A stretch of 64,000 nt of DNA from Rhodocollybia butyracea (taxonomy: Eukaryota; Basidiomycota; Agaricomycetes; Agaricales; Omphalotaceae). The position numbers and the translations under genes are program-made. Within the stretch, counting starts at the first letter, position 1, and the number at the start of each line of letters is the position of its first letter. Below are positions 1 to 15,976 of the stretch, in pieces. The DNA lies in NCBI GenBank assembly GCA_015501585.1, contig JADNRY010000017.1:1-64000 (forward strand), given 5' to 3'. The notes beneath the pieces are model-generated. The model did no database searches, was not told the origin of the DNA, and saw only the letters and a program-made list of their open reading frames with translations.

Positions 1-242
1 GCACAGGTGAACTTTACAAGCTCGAAGACTAGGGAAATCCCATTCTGCAGTAGTTTCTTCGTTATCATAGCTTCACGATAACGCTCCTGGATATCCCTAC
101 GGCTTTGAGCATCCGCTGGGCAAGTTTCCGAGCGATAATTGCTGGACGTTATCCGCTTCGGTTCTACAGCCTTTGCGTTGGGTTCAGGTCCGTAGCTTGC
201 GACAGAATACGGCCCAGAGGCCAAAGCAGAATACAGGTACAT
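1..242 (-). CDS. possible 5' part of an unrecognised gene running off the left edge
   Basis: On the minus strand an ATG at 242-240 opens a frame of 80 codons with no stop before the window edge. It begins MYLYSALASGPYS, and its middle is rich in charged residues. An AT-rich, TATA-like stretch lies just upstream. I recognise no domain and cannot see the 3' part. The length without stops, in a frame not overlapped by another gene, is the only support. It would be divergent from the glucoamylase gene to its right. A chance open frame is quite possible. Confidence 0.3.
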   Translation of the reverse strand, partial: MYLYSALASGPYSVASYGPEPNAKAVEPKRITSSNYRSETCPADAQSRRDIQERYREAMITKKLLQNGISLVFELVKFTC

Positions 243-804
243 CCCAATTGAGTATTATATTTGGAACCGTCCCGACTCTTATTCTCTAGTAGATGGATTT
301 TCAGACCAATATCGGTGTCTCTTTGAACGGTATTTGCACCCAACACGAATGAAGATAATTATCCAAGTTTTTCATCGCTTTGCACTTTGAGGAACTCATG
401 TGAATCAACTGCCAGTGTCTTCGCCAAGCCATATCGAGTGCTCGAAAGATTAGTGCTAGATTGATGCTAATCAGTTTGCTACTAACAAATGCTTGATTCT
501 CGGTCGTAGACACCATGCGGGGCGACGACAAAAACACGCGCTTCACTGGCCAGCTGACTTTTCCCGCATCTAGTCTGTTTATTCTGTGTGATGGCTCATG
601 CACTTGCCCTGGCTTATGACGCGAAGCAAACATTGGCTTCAAACTTCAAGGATCCTTTTTTTTCGGCACACTCTCGTCACCATCATGAATGTCGCATCAT
701 AGTCAATTCGACGGAGGTACTACGGGGTTATAAAACGTATAAAACTGTCCCTTATCAAAAAGTACGTCGCGTCCGTTCAACGGTCACCCATATCGGCTTT
801 CACC
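243..804. other. intergenic, upstream of the first glucoamylase
   Basis: I recognise no gene here. Short open frames on both strands show no family motif. Around 730-750 there are AT-rich TATA-like words (ttataaaacgtataaaac) about 60-75 bases before the glucoamylase start, a plausible core promoter. Confidence 0.4.
730..748 (+). promoter_or_regulatory. candidate TATA box of glucoamylase A
   Basis: The stretch ttataaaacgtataaaac lies 57-75 bases upstream of the presumed ATG at 805. It holds two overlapping TATAAAA-like words. Position and sequence suit a core promoter, but no transcript data support it. Confidence 0.35.
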
Positions 805-3046
<2,242 letters not shown>

Positions 3047-3381
3047 GAGAGTTGAGCATGAAATATCTATGCATAAGTATGTATATTGGGAGCTTGTGTA
3101 CCATACTCCTGAATTTTCTCATTGCCGAGCTGCCCGAACCGGTTTGCATGTGATTCTTGCACATATCTGCTTCAACAAACGGTCACATTGTACGCTCAAG
3201 GTCAACTTGCGTTCTAATTTTAAAGTAAGAATGATTGCAAAATCAATCATTTATTGCAGATTGCCACATGCGAGGAAGCGAAAGTTCACGCTACGAAGCC
3301 ACCTGATCAGGGAAGGTAAACTTGGCTCACCTTATATATGACCTTAGGTGTTCAATTTCCCCTCGACTGCGTTTATCCAAG
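3047..3381. other. spacer between the two glucoamylases
   Basis: No gene is seen. The stretch holds the 3' end of copy A and the promoter of copy B. A TATA-like word (ccttatatatg) lies at about 3331-3341, roughly 40 bases before the copy B start. Confidence 0.5.
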
Positions 3382-6137
<2,756 letters not shown>

Positions 6138-6780
6138 TACATAGGATAGGATTCAAGTTGTTCCCCGGTGTAGTCCATAGCTAAAGTTACTGTCGTATTA
6201 CTCGACAAAGGCAAGGTATCCGTTTTGAGGTATAGGAAGTCTTAGAGCAGGATCGTTTTCAATCGAAAGTTCTATCAGCGTTAAATTTCCAGTGCCTACC
6301 CTTCCATCGCTAGCTTCTATGCAAGATTTTATCAAGTTAACAGCAGTTGAGCTTCGAGTATCGCAATCAAGAATGAGGATGAGACTCATGCCAGAAAATG
6401 ACGAGTATCCTGATACAATCATACAATAATAATAATATTCTAATGTCTACAACAAAGTACGCAATACAGAAAAATACAGAAAAATACAGAATACAGTTTG
6501 TAACGAGTTAATATACACGGAGCAACTGAAATAGCTGCAGATACCAATACACTATAACAATTTCGAATCCTTGTTCAATGACATACATGCGCCAGTAAAA
6601 TTCTAACGAGATGGCAGTAACAAAAGCAAAAAAAGTAGTACACAGTACAAGAATGTCATCATGACGCCTGTGAAATCAACAGCTATAGAGATATGTATAA
6701 GAGGTTATATGGGTAGACCAAGTAGAATCCTGAGCAATTCGTGAATGGGGAGTGTAGTATAGTACCGGGGCTTCGACACT
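6138..6780. other. intergenic between convergent genes
   Basis: AT-rich 3' flank shared by glucoamylase B (plus) and the deaminase gene (minus). It has a short (aat) run and a small tandem repeat but no recognisable gene. Confidence 0.5.
6463..6495. repeat. short tandem repeat, unit aatacagaaa
   Basis: Three and a half near-exact copies of a 10-bp unit. No function is suggested. Confidence 0.8.
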
Positions 6781-8143
6781 TCACTCCATGCTGCCGACTT
6801 GGGAAGCTTCGCCCTTTATTTTGAGCTGACGCTGCGTGGCTTCAACCTCGTCTTGCACTCGCTCAATGGACTTGAAGTACTTGACGGTCTTTACGTGGAG
6901 TTCTACAAAGGACAAAGAGGATTAGAACGTCGCATTGTCGAAGTGGGAAGACGTATGCGTACCAGCAGTCGCATCTTCATCTACAACAATCAGAGCCCAA
7001 GGGTGCAGTTGAAGAGCAGAGAGAGTCCACTGTGAGAAAGGAGTTAATCGTAAGCTACGATTGCACTTTGAGGATTGATAAAACAACATACCAAGTGGTT
7101 TACGCCCTCCTCTGCAATTCAGAAGCGATACTGTCAGAAGTAACTCCTAAAGAAGGGAGTGACAGCTCACCAATCGCCTTGCTCAGGGCAAGTGCCTTCC
7201 GCTGGCCAGTAACAACGACTACAACCTCCCTAGAGTCGAGCACGGTAGCCACACCAACAGTCAGAGCCATGCGGGGAACTGCACTGATATCATTGTTGAA
7301 GAATCGTGCGTTGGCGAGAATGGTGTCGTATGCGAGGGTTTTGATACGGGTGCGGGAAGCGAGGGACGATCCTATGAGGGATGACTAGTATAAGCATTCT
7401 ACGAGTAGGCTATCTAGCACGGAAAGCATACCGGGTTCCTAGAATGAAGCAAGTTAGCTCAAGATCTAAAATACATCCAGTTGAGCTACTCACGTTGAAA
7501 GCAATGTGCCCATCTTCCCCGATACCACCAAGGAACAGCTCGATACCACCGAATGACTTGATTTGTTCCTCGTAAGATTTACATTCCCCAATGAGATCAG
7601 GAGCGTTCCCATTGAGAATATGGACCTGGGACGGAGGGATGTCGACTGTGAATGGCAAGTTTAAGTACCGGCCTGGTAGAGCAAAAATGGACATACTGTG
7701 CGAGAAGAATTCACGGAACATAAAGGTATGGTACGACTCTGAATGGTCTTGAGGAAGACCAACATACTCATCCATGTTGAATGTCACGACATGCTTGAAG
7801 CTATAAAAGGATATGTATAAAATCTGCGCATAAATGAAATGCAAAACACCTACGATAGTTTTCCGTCCTTGACAAGTTTGATGAGCGACTTGTACGTAGG
7901 TATAGGCGAGGAACCTGTCGGTAGGCCAAGGACAAAGGGCTTCTCAGCAGTGGGAGCAAAGTCGTTGATACTAGATGAAAGGGATGAGACAAACTACGCT
8001 TAGACCACGATCTGGACGTACCGCCTGCAGATGTAGTTGGCAATGTAGTCACCGACGTGGGAGGGATCTTCACGGATGATGAGACCTGTTTTGGGGTTGT
8101 TAGTAGCACGAAAGTACAACTAGCAGTAGAAGGACTGACGCAT
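6781..8143 (-). CDS. nagB: glucosamine-6-phosphate deaminase/isomerase
   Basis: Converts glucosamine 6-phosphate to fructose 6-phosphate and ammonia in the cytosol, the last step of amino-sugar (chitin/GlcNAc) catabolism. Ten exons: 8143-8140, 8085-8022, 7970-7854, 7800-7697, 7645-7494, 7438-7432, 7371-7171, 7112-7093, 7029-6963, 6902-6781. They sum to 858 nt with no frame break, giving 285 residues, close to the usual eukaryotic length. Motifs in order: [11 protein letters not shown] at the N-terminus, LGLPTGSSP (phosphate loop), [10 protein letters not shown] (catalytic Asp), [18 protein letters not shown] (catalytic Glu/His region), and [12 protein letters not shown] near the end. The start codon is followed by only one more coding base before intron 1, and exon 6 is a 7-nt microexon. 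Confidence 0.93.
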
Positions 8144-8451
8144 CTGGAGTCGCTGGTAGAGTGGCGGGGGAAAGAAAGGACAGTGCGCAAAACAAGTCCA
8201 GTTCCATGTGCTGGCCTTATATACCAAGTTGTTTCTCCTTGATAATCAAGGCAATCCGGGCTGATTGAGCGGATTCTTTTGTTAATTTGGACGTTTCTGG
8301 AGGAATCTTCGTACCGACCAACGTGTCACTTTTCTATAGACCATACTGTTTCTCTTCTTTTCAGCTCTGGTCCTCACGGATCTTCATCGGGACAACAGTC
8401 GAACCTCTGGAACGGCACATGCTGCCATTATCGTAAGTTCTCACGATCTCC
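8144..8451 (+). other. divergent promoter and possible unplaced 5' exons of the IMPACT-like gene
   Basis: Lies between the deaminase start (minus) and the first safe coding of the next gene (plus). A stretch ending in the donor-like cattatc|gtaagt at about 8425-8431, preceded by an acceptor-like ttttcag at 8358-8364, could be an upstream exon of the IMPACT-like gene. I could not fix its frame. Confidence 0.3.
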
Positions 8452-9048
8452 ATGCTTGCCTTCTGCCGGCAAAAGTTGAGTACTGCAGTCAAAGGATGCA
8501 AGTTTTCTACTGAATCCTGGACCTCTAGCAAGTACTACACAACATCCTCTTTTTACGCTCTAAACAATTTTCTTATCAGATTGGCCATACCCATATACTC
8601 TTCAGACCGGCTTCATGACCGCAAATCAATATTCGTAGCACATGCTTCAATGCTACCCAAGGACACTATGTTTCCTTTGTTCCTGGACGTTCTGACAGCT
8701 TCACCAAAGTTGAAAAAAGCCACACACTGCATGTACGCTTACCGTACTTCACAATGTTCAACTACATCCATTTCAAAATCAAAATTCATTACTGGGCAGC
8801 ATGATGGAGGTGAAAGCGGCAGTGGGAATCATCTGGCTCGACTTCTTGATGTGACAGGCTGCGAAAATACTGTCGTTGTGGTTTCGAGATGGTACGGAGG
8901 TGTACAATTGGGAGGCGATAGATGGAGGAGAATTACCGAGGTGGCCAAAGAAGCATTAGGAAAAGGTGGATTTTTGAACCAGAAGGGAAACGACAACAAG
9001 GAGAACAACCTTCCTAACAGTGCAAAGAAGAACCGGAAGAGGAAATAA
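8452..9048 (+). CDS. IMPACT/UPF0029 (YigZ-type) family protein
   Basis: The second half carries the family core: DRKSIFVAHAS, ATHCMYAYR, GQHDGGESGSG and VVVVSRWYGGVQLG, followed by a lysine-rich tail ending NRKRK. The IMPACT N-terminal fold (ribosomal S5 domain 2-like) is found in yeast Yih1, which binds Gcn1 and damps Gcn2 signalling, and in short proteins of unknown role. This one lacks an RWD domain, so the Gcn1 link is not assured. The first 50 codons from the ATG at 8452 look poorly conserved. An acceptor-like cttatcag lies just before the conserved part (8574-8581), so the true start may be in an upstream exon. Confidence 0.7.
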   Translation: MLAFCRQKLSTAVKGCKFSTESWTSSKYYTTSSFYALNNFLIRLAIPIYSSDRLHDRKSIFVAHASMLPKDTMFPLFLDVLTASPKLKKATHCMYAYRTSQCSTTSISKSKFITGQHDGGESGSGNHLARLLDVTGCENTVVVVSRWYGGVQLGGDRWRRITEVAKEALGKGGFLNQKGNDNKENNLPNSAKKNRKRK

Positions 9049-9055
9049 CTCGTTA

Positions 9056-10417
9056 TCACAAGGCAAATGCCATGCCTCGAAGCAACGCACTTCGCATGTT
9101 CTCCTCTGGGATCGATCCAAACTCGTATCTCAGACAGTCCTTCCTGCCAGCTATAGCCTTTTTCGAGTACCCCAATCCCGCTTCGTTCTGCGAAGGATCT
9201 ACGAGCATGGCAACGAACATCACGCCATAATATGGAAGCAGGATCCGGAGAAGATGGTTTTGCATGTATACTACGAAAGGGTTAGACTGCTTATGAGAGG
9301 GATAGATGAATCATCTTACCCTGCGCATTATAGAACAGCGTCCAGGGGTCGAGATCCGAGTCGAATACGCTTTTACCTCTAGCATCGTGCTTCACACATG
9401 TCGGTTCTATGTACCAACTGCCGTGCCACAACACCCTTTGCTTCTCTAAAGATTCCAGCCTGTTCAGAGTTGCTACGGTTTCGGGCAAAAACCTATCCAC
9501 TGTCGCGCGAAGAGCATAATCTAATATTCTCTCACCGAATTCTTTCCCCGAGAGTCTGTCGCCTGGAAACACAGAAGACCAATCGCCCTCCGTGTACCGT
9601 CATACGTCCATGCAGGAGCAGGAAGTGGGCTTCGATGCAGAACTAGTAGATCAGCTTTTCTCGCCTGGCCTAGCCAGTACATTTCCTTCTGCCGCACACC
9701 CGTGTATGGATCAACTTGCGCGACTGGGTCAGAATATCTCGCGTCTCGCATATCTGGACCGGTATAGAGGGAATTGGAGAGGATGTATTTGAGAATACTT
9801 GATTGAGACGCAGCGAGCTCGCGATTACTTGGATATTTCTTGAATCCGCCGGGTGGAAAGAATGGTTCGGAGGACATAAGTGAATTTCGACGAAGAGCGC
9901 GACATATCTGGTGAAATGTGCAGAATTCACTGCCAAGGCAGCTATGGGATCGGTTCTCGTGTATTTCCAAAGCTTGTAATAGATTCGCGTGTAGATGGAA
10001 CGTTGTCTCTGGCCCGACGAAGAGAACTTTTTTGCTTGGAAGCAAGGAGCATAGGTCAGCAATGTGGAATGATTCTGCAGAGTTGACTGAGCATGATGAG
10101 TGAAGGAATTCGTGAGATCTGACACGCTCTCTGGGTCTTTTTCGAACTCGCCCTTCATCCAACGCCCTAAAATTACTCTCGGTCCAGCACGGCATCGACT
10201 CTTGGTATCGCACCCGAGATTCAAATCTGTTGGCGTCGCTATACCTAGCAATCTCATCCTTCAGGACTGGAAGAATTTTGGATAAAAGGTAATAATCGAG
10301 TTGGTAGGGATGAGTGGACGACCTATAAAGAAAATATAGAACAATCGCAGTTATACCGGAAATCAAGCTCTTTTTGACGCGTTTCATGGCTGAAAAGAGG
10401 CCAAAGCTGTATTTCAA
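9056..10417 (-). CDS. type II membrane protein, possible PC-esterase/SGNH-like hydrolase
   Basis: An N-terminal signal anchor (basic MKRVKK followed by a hydrophobic stretch at about residues 17-32) precedes a lumenal part. That part contains KVLFVGPETTFHLH, ENRSHSCLGSEFCTFHQIC, LLVLHRSPLPAPAWTYDG, LWHGSWY and DPWTLFYNAQVYMQ. The order (an early VGPE block, a cysteine pair, a late Asp/His region) resembles PC-esterase-type acyl hydrolases that modify cell-surface glycans. I infer this from pattern only. Exon 1 runs 10417-9320 and exon 2 runs 9270-9056. Exon 1 needs one extra base near 9598 to stay in frame; the alternative is a 35-nt intron (9597-9563), shorter than any other here. The start could also be the Met 10 codons in. 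Confidence 0.6.
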
Positions 10418-10637
10418 TCCTATACTCTAAATAAAGGCTGTTTAGACGCTCAAAATAATTTACATCAGCAATTCCCGCGCAGCGGCTGTTCCGGCAAGTG
10501 CACAAGCGCGGAGCGCTCGGCAACTTTCAAAATACTGATCAAAGCGCTGGCTTCCTTCCATCCTGGAGTCATCGTTGTACTTTAAATCATTAAGTGTTCA
10601 AAATTACTTATGTATTTTTACCCAAGCAACCGCAGTG

Positions 10638-10682
10638 TAGCGGCAGAGTCACTGGCCCACAGTGGCACTTTTGCCGCACCTT
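10638..10682. other. imperfect GC-rich hairpin
   Basis: The arm agcggcagagtcactgg faces ccacagtggcacttttgccgc. The pairing is broken by small bulges. It could be the tip of a decayed element, but no target duplication is seen. Confidence 0.35.
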
Positions 10683-11096
10683 CTAAGTTCTTCATTGGTT
10701 CTTCATGCAGCGCGCCTCTCCAAAAAAAAAATTTTCCCTAAAAGTTGCTGGGGTAAGTATGCCCAATGATGACTGTTATCTATGGCCACTGAATGTGCCA
10801 TGCATTAATCGAGTCTGGGATCTACTGTTGCATACCTTTATGCTTGAGTCCAACTTGAGTCAGTGGTCCATTGGCCAATCCCAAAAATCTCATGCTGAAG
10901 TCCTGGAGCAAGTTGTTGATGACAAGCCAATGTTAGAGTAAGTATAGTCAACTCAGCAGCAGAGGGTCTGGGAAGAGCCAAAATGAAAGGGAAGGGGAAC
11001 GTGCTCATAATTCACACTGTCAATCCTTAGCAAACTTTATCTTGCGCCTTTATTGTAACACTTCCGTGGGTCAATCCATTGACCTCGCGGAAAAAT

Positions 11097-11152
11097 GGAA
11101 CTAGCGGGGCTCGCACCCGCGCCTGCCGTGCTAACTACTACACTATAGTCCC
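11097..11152 (-). ncRNA. tRNA-like sequence lacking the anticodon arm
   Basis: On the minus strand the acceptor arms GGGACTA/TAGTTCC pair at all 7 positions (one G-T), the D stem GTGT/GCAC pairs, and the T arm GCGGG-TGCGAGC-CCCGC is perfect. Only about five bases separate the D and T arms, so the anticodon arm and variable loop are absent (56 nt in all). A five-T run follows directly, a normal polymerase III stop. It cannot act as a decoding nuclear tRNA. A tRNA pseudogene or a small tRNA-derived element is more likely. Confidence 0.6.
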
Positions 11153-11870
11153 GTGTTACCGTAGTGTTTTCTAGGGACTACTAATGCCCAGAGTAGCCGG
11201 GTTAACACCTAACCCTGAGGATCTATCAACAGCTGGACTACGGGCCGTTACATTTATGCAATCTACTCAAACAGTAACACCAAAGTAAGATGGCTGTGTT
11301 CAGAAGGGGGGGGTGAAATATCCTAATTAATTCAGTACCTATTGATTTCTATACCAAAATTGCCTGTTACAACAAGCGGTGGAGCCACTGAGGGAAAACA
11401 ACAACAATGTATGAAAACAAGCAACTGAATTGGGTAATCTAATGTATGTACTACTACATATAGTTGAAACGACTGAACACCTACATACGGAGTATGTCCT
11501 AACAACTTACACAGTAGTACCAAAGGCAATACGGGTGGTAGAAGAAGTGGATAAAATGAGATTAACCTTGAAATTGTTCAAGCTTTGTATCTCTAAATGG
11601 TAGATCAAATACTACACGTACTAGGGATACCTCCGTGACGTAGGCACGGGTCTCTTCAAGCTTGTTTGAACTATTTCGCTGCTCGCGTTGTGGACACGTG
11701 ATGAGTCGCTTAATTACTTCATCTGGACAGTCCTCTAAAATGCTACTTTAACGTAGACGCTCAATAAATGCCGCACATCTATACCATCTAGAATGCTTCA
11801 AGTTCATCTACTGGTGGCATCTACAGAACATCTACCAAGTAGTCAATCTAGTCCACAGCATTGGAACGCT

Positions 11871-13899
11871 TCAAAAATACATATCCTCATCTTTCTCAAC
11901 CTCATATCCGAAATAGCCCCACATCGCGGCAGCGTTCAAATCTGGCACACCATCGTTCGAGGTTCCTACAACCCCGTTCACTTCGTAAGCGGCTTTGGTC
12001 TGCGAAAAGGGACAAGGAAGACAGAAAGAAAGAAAAAGAGTTAGTTGATACCCCAAGATCCAATTGACACTGAGTTCTCACCAGACCTAACGATACCTTG
12101 ATAGCTGGAGATCCAGGCTTGTAATGTTCCAAAGGCTCAGGCTCATCTGCCAACGCACGGTCCGAACTACTTTGTTCCATTTCCGAACGCTGAATGAGCC
12201 GAACGATATTTCGTGCAGCAACTTCTCCCTAGAATCAAAATCGAGTCAAAAAAATGGCATAGTTGACAGACAATATATACCTGATAATATGCCGTATGAC
12301 CGGCAGGTATTGCACCGAACGCATCCGCAACATCTCCAACAACGAATATGTTTGGATACGGCGTGGTTTCCGTCCTGTCCTCCGATTCCGATTCCGATTC
12401 CGACTCGAGATCACTGTATTGATAGTCAACATCTCCAGTCAAAGCAACTTGTGCCAGAGCTTCCTCCAGTTCTTGTTCTGGTGAGAGAAGATTCGAAGTT
12501 GAGGCGGATGCAGATAAAGATGAGGAAGGGGTACAAGGTGTAAGGATTTCCGATGAGAACGTTGAACGTGAGTGCAGAGGGGTAAGACACCAAGTTGCAT
12601 CGTACGAAGCACATGCACAAGTCCATCGTGGGGGTTGACACAACTAGGGTCCATGGCGGAGAGGAAATGAGTGTTAGGTTTTTGACCGGTACATAAAAGC
12701 TGATACGCGAATTATTTGAGTGAATATAGCGATTGCAATTAAAGTTGTCTCACAATGAGATCAGCAGCTACCTCCCGTCCTTGCACTGTCTTGACCACAC
12801 GTTGACCGCGTTCGTTGAGCTCGAGAGATTCACCATCCAGAGACGTGGAGTGCATGTCAAGCCGTTCACCGAGGATTACATTGACGTTCGAGGCCATTAA
12901 CGTGTCAAGGACTGGCAATGAAGACATGTAAACGGGACCTAAGACAGACGGATGAAGAAGAGACCCACTTTCTGTATGTAGCCTTTCATCGAATCGAGGG
13001 AGTAAACGATGGCGGGAATGCAACAAGGTGATCGTCTTGTCGGGATGTATTTCAGCAATGTCAGTGGCGAACTCTATGGTTTCAGGTTTCGCGTAAGGAA
13101 GGCTTCAACCAGAAGTCGCAATACTCACGAATCCCCAAAGCTCCACCTCCAACGACCAAAATACTTTCCGAATTCCTGATGACTTCCTGATGCGCTTTCA
13201 ACCACTCAATTCCCTCTTGCTTACTACCTGCGTAAGGCTGTGGCACAGATGCTACCTTATGAAACACACTGCCTGATCCCGGATACGAGCCCCATAGATC
13301 CAACGGAGCAGGAAGCTTGCTTCCTAACGCGTAAACTAGGAAGTCAAAATGTAGTGTCGGTGTGGGAATACCTCGCTCTGGGAAAGCTCTATCGAGAACC
13401 ACATGAGATGGGTAAACAGATTTTACAATCGCTGTCAAACAGAGATCTCCGTCCCGTTTAGCATCTAGTAGTTTGGCAAAGGGTACAACTGGAAGGAGAG
13501 TAATCAACGGAGAGTTGTCGGTGAGCACTTTTAGTATGACATACAGCCTTTATGCTCATGTCCAGAGAGCACAGCGAGCCTAGGAAAGATATACACGTCT
13601 GGGGTAGAACATAAGCGCAAACGGAGGTGGGTGACTGTGGAAACTTACGATTAACATGTCTGAAATGACCATTAACAGGGGAATTTTAGCACAGTAAAGA
13701 GACAACGAACGTATTTCTATCCACAAGCACGATCCTCCAGCCATTGGGAAGACTCTCTGACAATATTCTGACAGCCCGAGCACCTAAGGTTAAAGAGGGA
13801 CATATATAAGAAGTAACAATGACGATATTAAAACTCACCAGCGTAGGCACCTCCAAGCACAACGACGGTTTTCAAAATGACCCTTTCATCGAAAGGCAT
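11871..13899 (-). CDS. AIF/AMID-like FAD-dependent NAD(P)H oxidoreductase
   Basis: Pyridine-nucleotide-disulphide oxidoreductase of the AIF/AMID/FSP1 group, which passes electrons from NAD(P)H through FAD to quinone-like acceptors. Ten exons: 13899-13839, 13783-13711, 13659-13649, 13598-13545, 13488-13129, 13073-12754, 12699-12591, 12477-12281, 12228-12082, 11999-11871. They sum to 1461 nt, 486 residues, in frame. The first FAD-binding loop is VVVLGGAYAG with the following Asp in LVDRNTH. The NAD-binding loop is ILVVGGGALG. The late FAD block is IFVVGDVADAFGAIPAGH. Exon 3 is 11 nt. The intron at 12590-12478 has a weak donor (gtgtct); the exon before it would otherwise run into a different frame. 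The linker between is acidic and rich in Ser/Glu. Confidence 0.85.
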
Positions 13900-14491
13900 C
13901 AAGCTGCTCGTCAGCAGAAAAAGTCGATAGCTAGTGGGTCGGGAAGAGATAATTTTATCTGATAAATAATTCCAGCGCCGGCAGGCAAGATTACCCGACT
14001 CCCATAAGATCGGCCCAGATGTCCGACGGGGTCCAACACTGTCTCTATGCTTCACATGTACTTATGTAGCTCCAGGGACACGTCCGATAATAAGGAGCAA
14101 AGAGAGTCAGATATATGCATAATGTCCAATCAACCTTTTTGAGCCAGGATATCGTCTATAGTACGCATTAAGTGAGGAATCTACGAGGGCAATACTAATT
14201 AGATGGGGAGATGCCAAACTGCGAAGAAAACTATCCCCTCACTTCGATCTTACTCACGAGCCCTCCTTCCGACTATTACGGTCTAACCTAAGCTTGAAAT
14301 TAAGCCACTTAGGGCATTTCAAATGTAACATATTAGTCGAATTTAATGTGTATTCCGTTTGGTCGTCTGTAGCATCTTGGCACCCCAATCGAGTTCAGCA
14401 GAAAGTAAAGGAGTGGGCGTAGACTCGGATAGAATAGACTGGTCTAGGACGAGTTCCGACGGATCTAATAGAAGAAATGTTTTGAAAATGA
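13900..14491. other. intergenic
   Basis: Upstream of the oxidoreductase and 3' of the first arrestin gene. Nothing recognisable is seen on either strand. Confidence 0.5.
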
Positions 14492-15976
14492 TCAATCCTC
14501 CATCCACGTCTCAGCACTTTCGGTGACGAGATTGATCACCACTAGTACCTGGTTAGCAATCAAATCCGATTTCGCTGGGTCTTGGGGAGAGACCGAAAAC
14601 ATCAAGAAATCCTTCACTGATAAACCCTCTGTGACGAACCCAGGGATTAGATCCTCGTCGCATTGGATTTCTCCTTCCCAGTCAAGGCTTTCCTCCGTGG
14701 CCCAGTTCCCATGGATGGGCCCGATAGAGGAAGCTGTAAAAGGTGGTGGCCTAGGACTGAACTTGCCCTCCGCGAGTGTGAGGTTTTTCAATCCCTTCTG
14801 GCCATAAACTTCGCCGTAAATCTGCCGCATGAGGTATACACGAATCTTTGCGGAGAGCACAGCTGACGGCCCTGGGGAAGATGATTTAGAACTTTTGGCA
14901 CAGACGAGTTGACGCAAGGACAAGATCGATCCTGTCATCTGGACATGAAAGTGGATGGTGTCGGAGAACCCAAACATTCTGACTGAAGGGATGAATAACT
15001 GGGAGAACAAAGGTTGATACATAGTCGATTGAATATCAGGAAGAGATATACTTACACTACAGTGTACTGGAGGGGTGACGGTAGGCTTTCGCGATTTTAT
15101 AGTCAATGTGGTCTGGTACCATGCCTCGGGAGACATCTTGACATCAAGAAGAAAGTCCGCATTACTAGGGATCGGGGATGAGGGTGCTCTGCTCCTGGGG
15201 TAATACTTCAACGGAACTTTAATCCTGAAAACAGACCACTCAGACACATATCAATAAATACAAGATTTTCGCCTACTTCTTTGCCTGTCCAAAGAAACCT
15301 CGTGTTATAACCGTCACTGTAAGCATATATACACAGCGCGCAATCAAACCCGTCGAGCCAGGATATGTAGCCTGTATTGAAGGCGGTAACAGGGTTTGAC
15401 GTCCAATTCGATCCTCGAACGTCGAGGGGAATACACACGAGAAGGGAAGCTCGGAAGGGCATACAGCAACTTGGTCGGCCGAGTCAGAATCTTGTTTCCA
15501 TACAGTACATGTATGATTGACAAGGGTAGTATTATGAGGGGTGGCCCTGTACAGACGAACTTCCATATAACCATGTAACTGGAAAATAACATAGGTTAGT
15601 ACTGACGAGAAGGTGCATAAAACGAAACGAGAGCGTTGAATACCTCCACCTGGACCTCAGCCACAGCTTCGCGAGAACTAAGGCCAATAATTCCATTAAT
15701 TGTGCCTTGTCTTCCGTATACTGGCATCGACAAGCACTCTTCTTGGTTCATCAGCAGAACCGTCGTATTGCCAGACTTTTGAGTGTATGTCCCGGTAGGG
15801 CGATTCCTGGTACGGGGCGTGAACTGAATAGATTGTTCTCCGCATACTGGCTTAGAGGAGTAAATTGGAGGAGGAAACAGTTGTGGAATCTCGGAATTGT
15901 ATTGTAGAGGCTGGTGTGTAGGGTATATTTCAACGGCTAGCATGGAAGTTTGGTCGGAAACAGAGGAGAAGGTCAA
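14492..15976 (-). CDS. arrestin-like protein A
   Basis: Exons 15976-15644, 15578-15277, 15224-15056 and 14998-14492 sum to 1311 nt, 436 residues, in frame. The protein resembles the fungal arrestin (S-antigen) N-terminal-domain family: a proline-rich opening (PQLFPPPIYSS), TPRTRNRPTGTYTQKSGNTTV, YGRQGTINGII, then beta-rich segments and a late block LDWEGEIQC followed by VKDFLMFSVSPQDP. Related alpha-arrestins act as adaptors that bring ubiquitin ligases to plasma-membrane transporters. No PPxY motif is evident, so that role is inferred from fold only. A tandem paralogue lies directly upstream on the same strand. Confidence 0.8.

Larger units (their letters stand above)
10418..11870. other. 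gene-poor stretch with a tRNA-like sequence
   Basis: About 1.45 kb without a recognisable protein gene. A GC-rich imperfect hairpin lies near 10635-10682. A tRNA-like sequence lies at 11097-11152 (minus). The rest is AT-rich and looks non-coding. Confidence 0.5.

Noticed and set aside
9563..9597. A 35-nt GT-AG intron in the esterase-like gene
   Set aside because: It would restore frame, but it is far shorter than any other intron here (46 nt or more), and the uncut sequence gives a natural GDWSSVFPGDRL if one base is added. A missing base is more likely.
11055..11279. A solo LTR around the tRNA-like sequence (ends tgtaaca/gtaaca)
   Set aside because: No target-site duplication flanks it and the termini can be paired in either orientation. 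Not enough to call.
12942..12971. A 30-nt GT-AG stretch in the FAD oxidoreductase gene
   Set aside because: Its length is a multiple of three and it is open, so it can be coding. It is too short for a spliceosomal intron.
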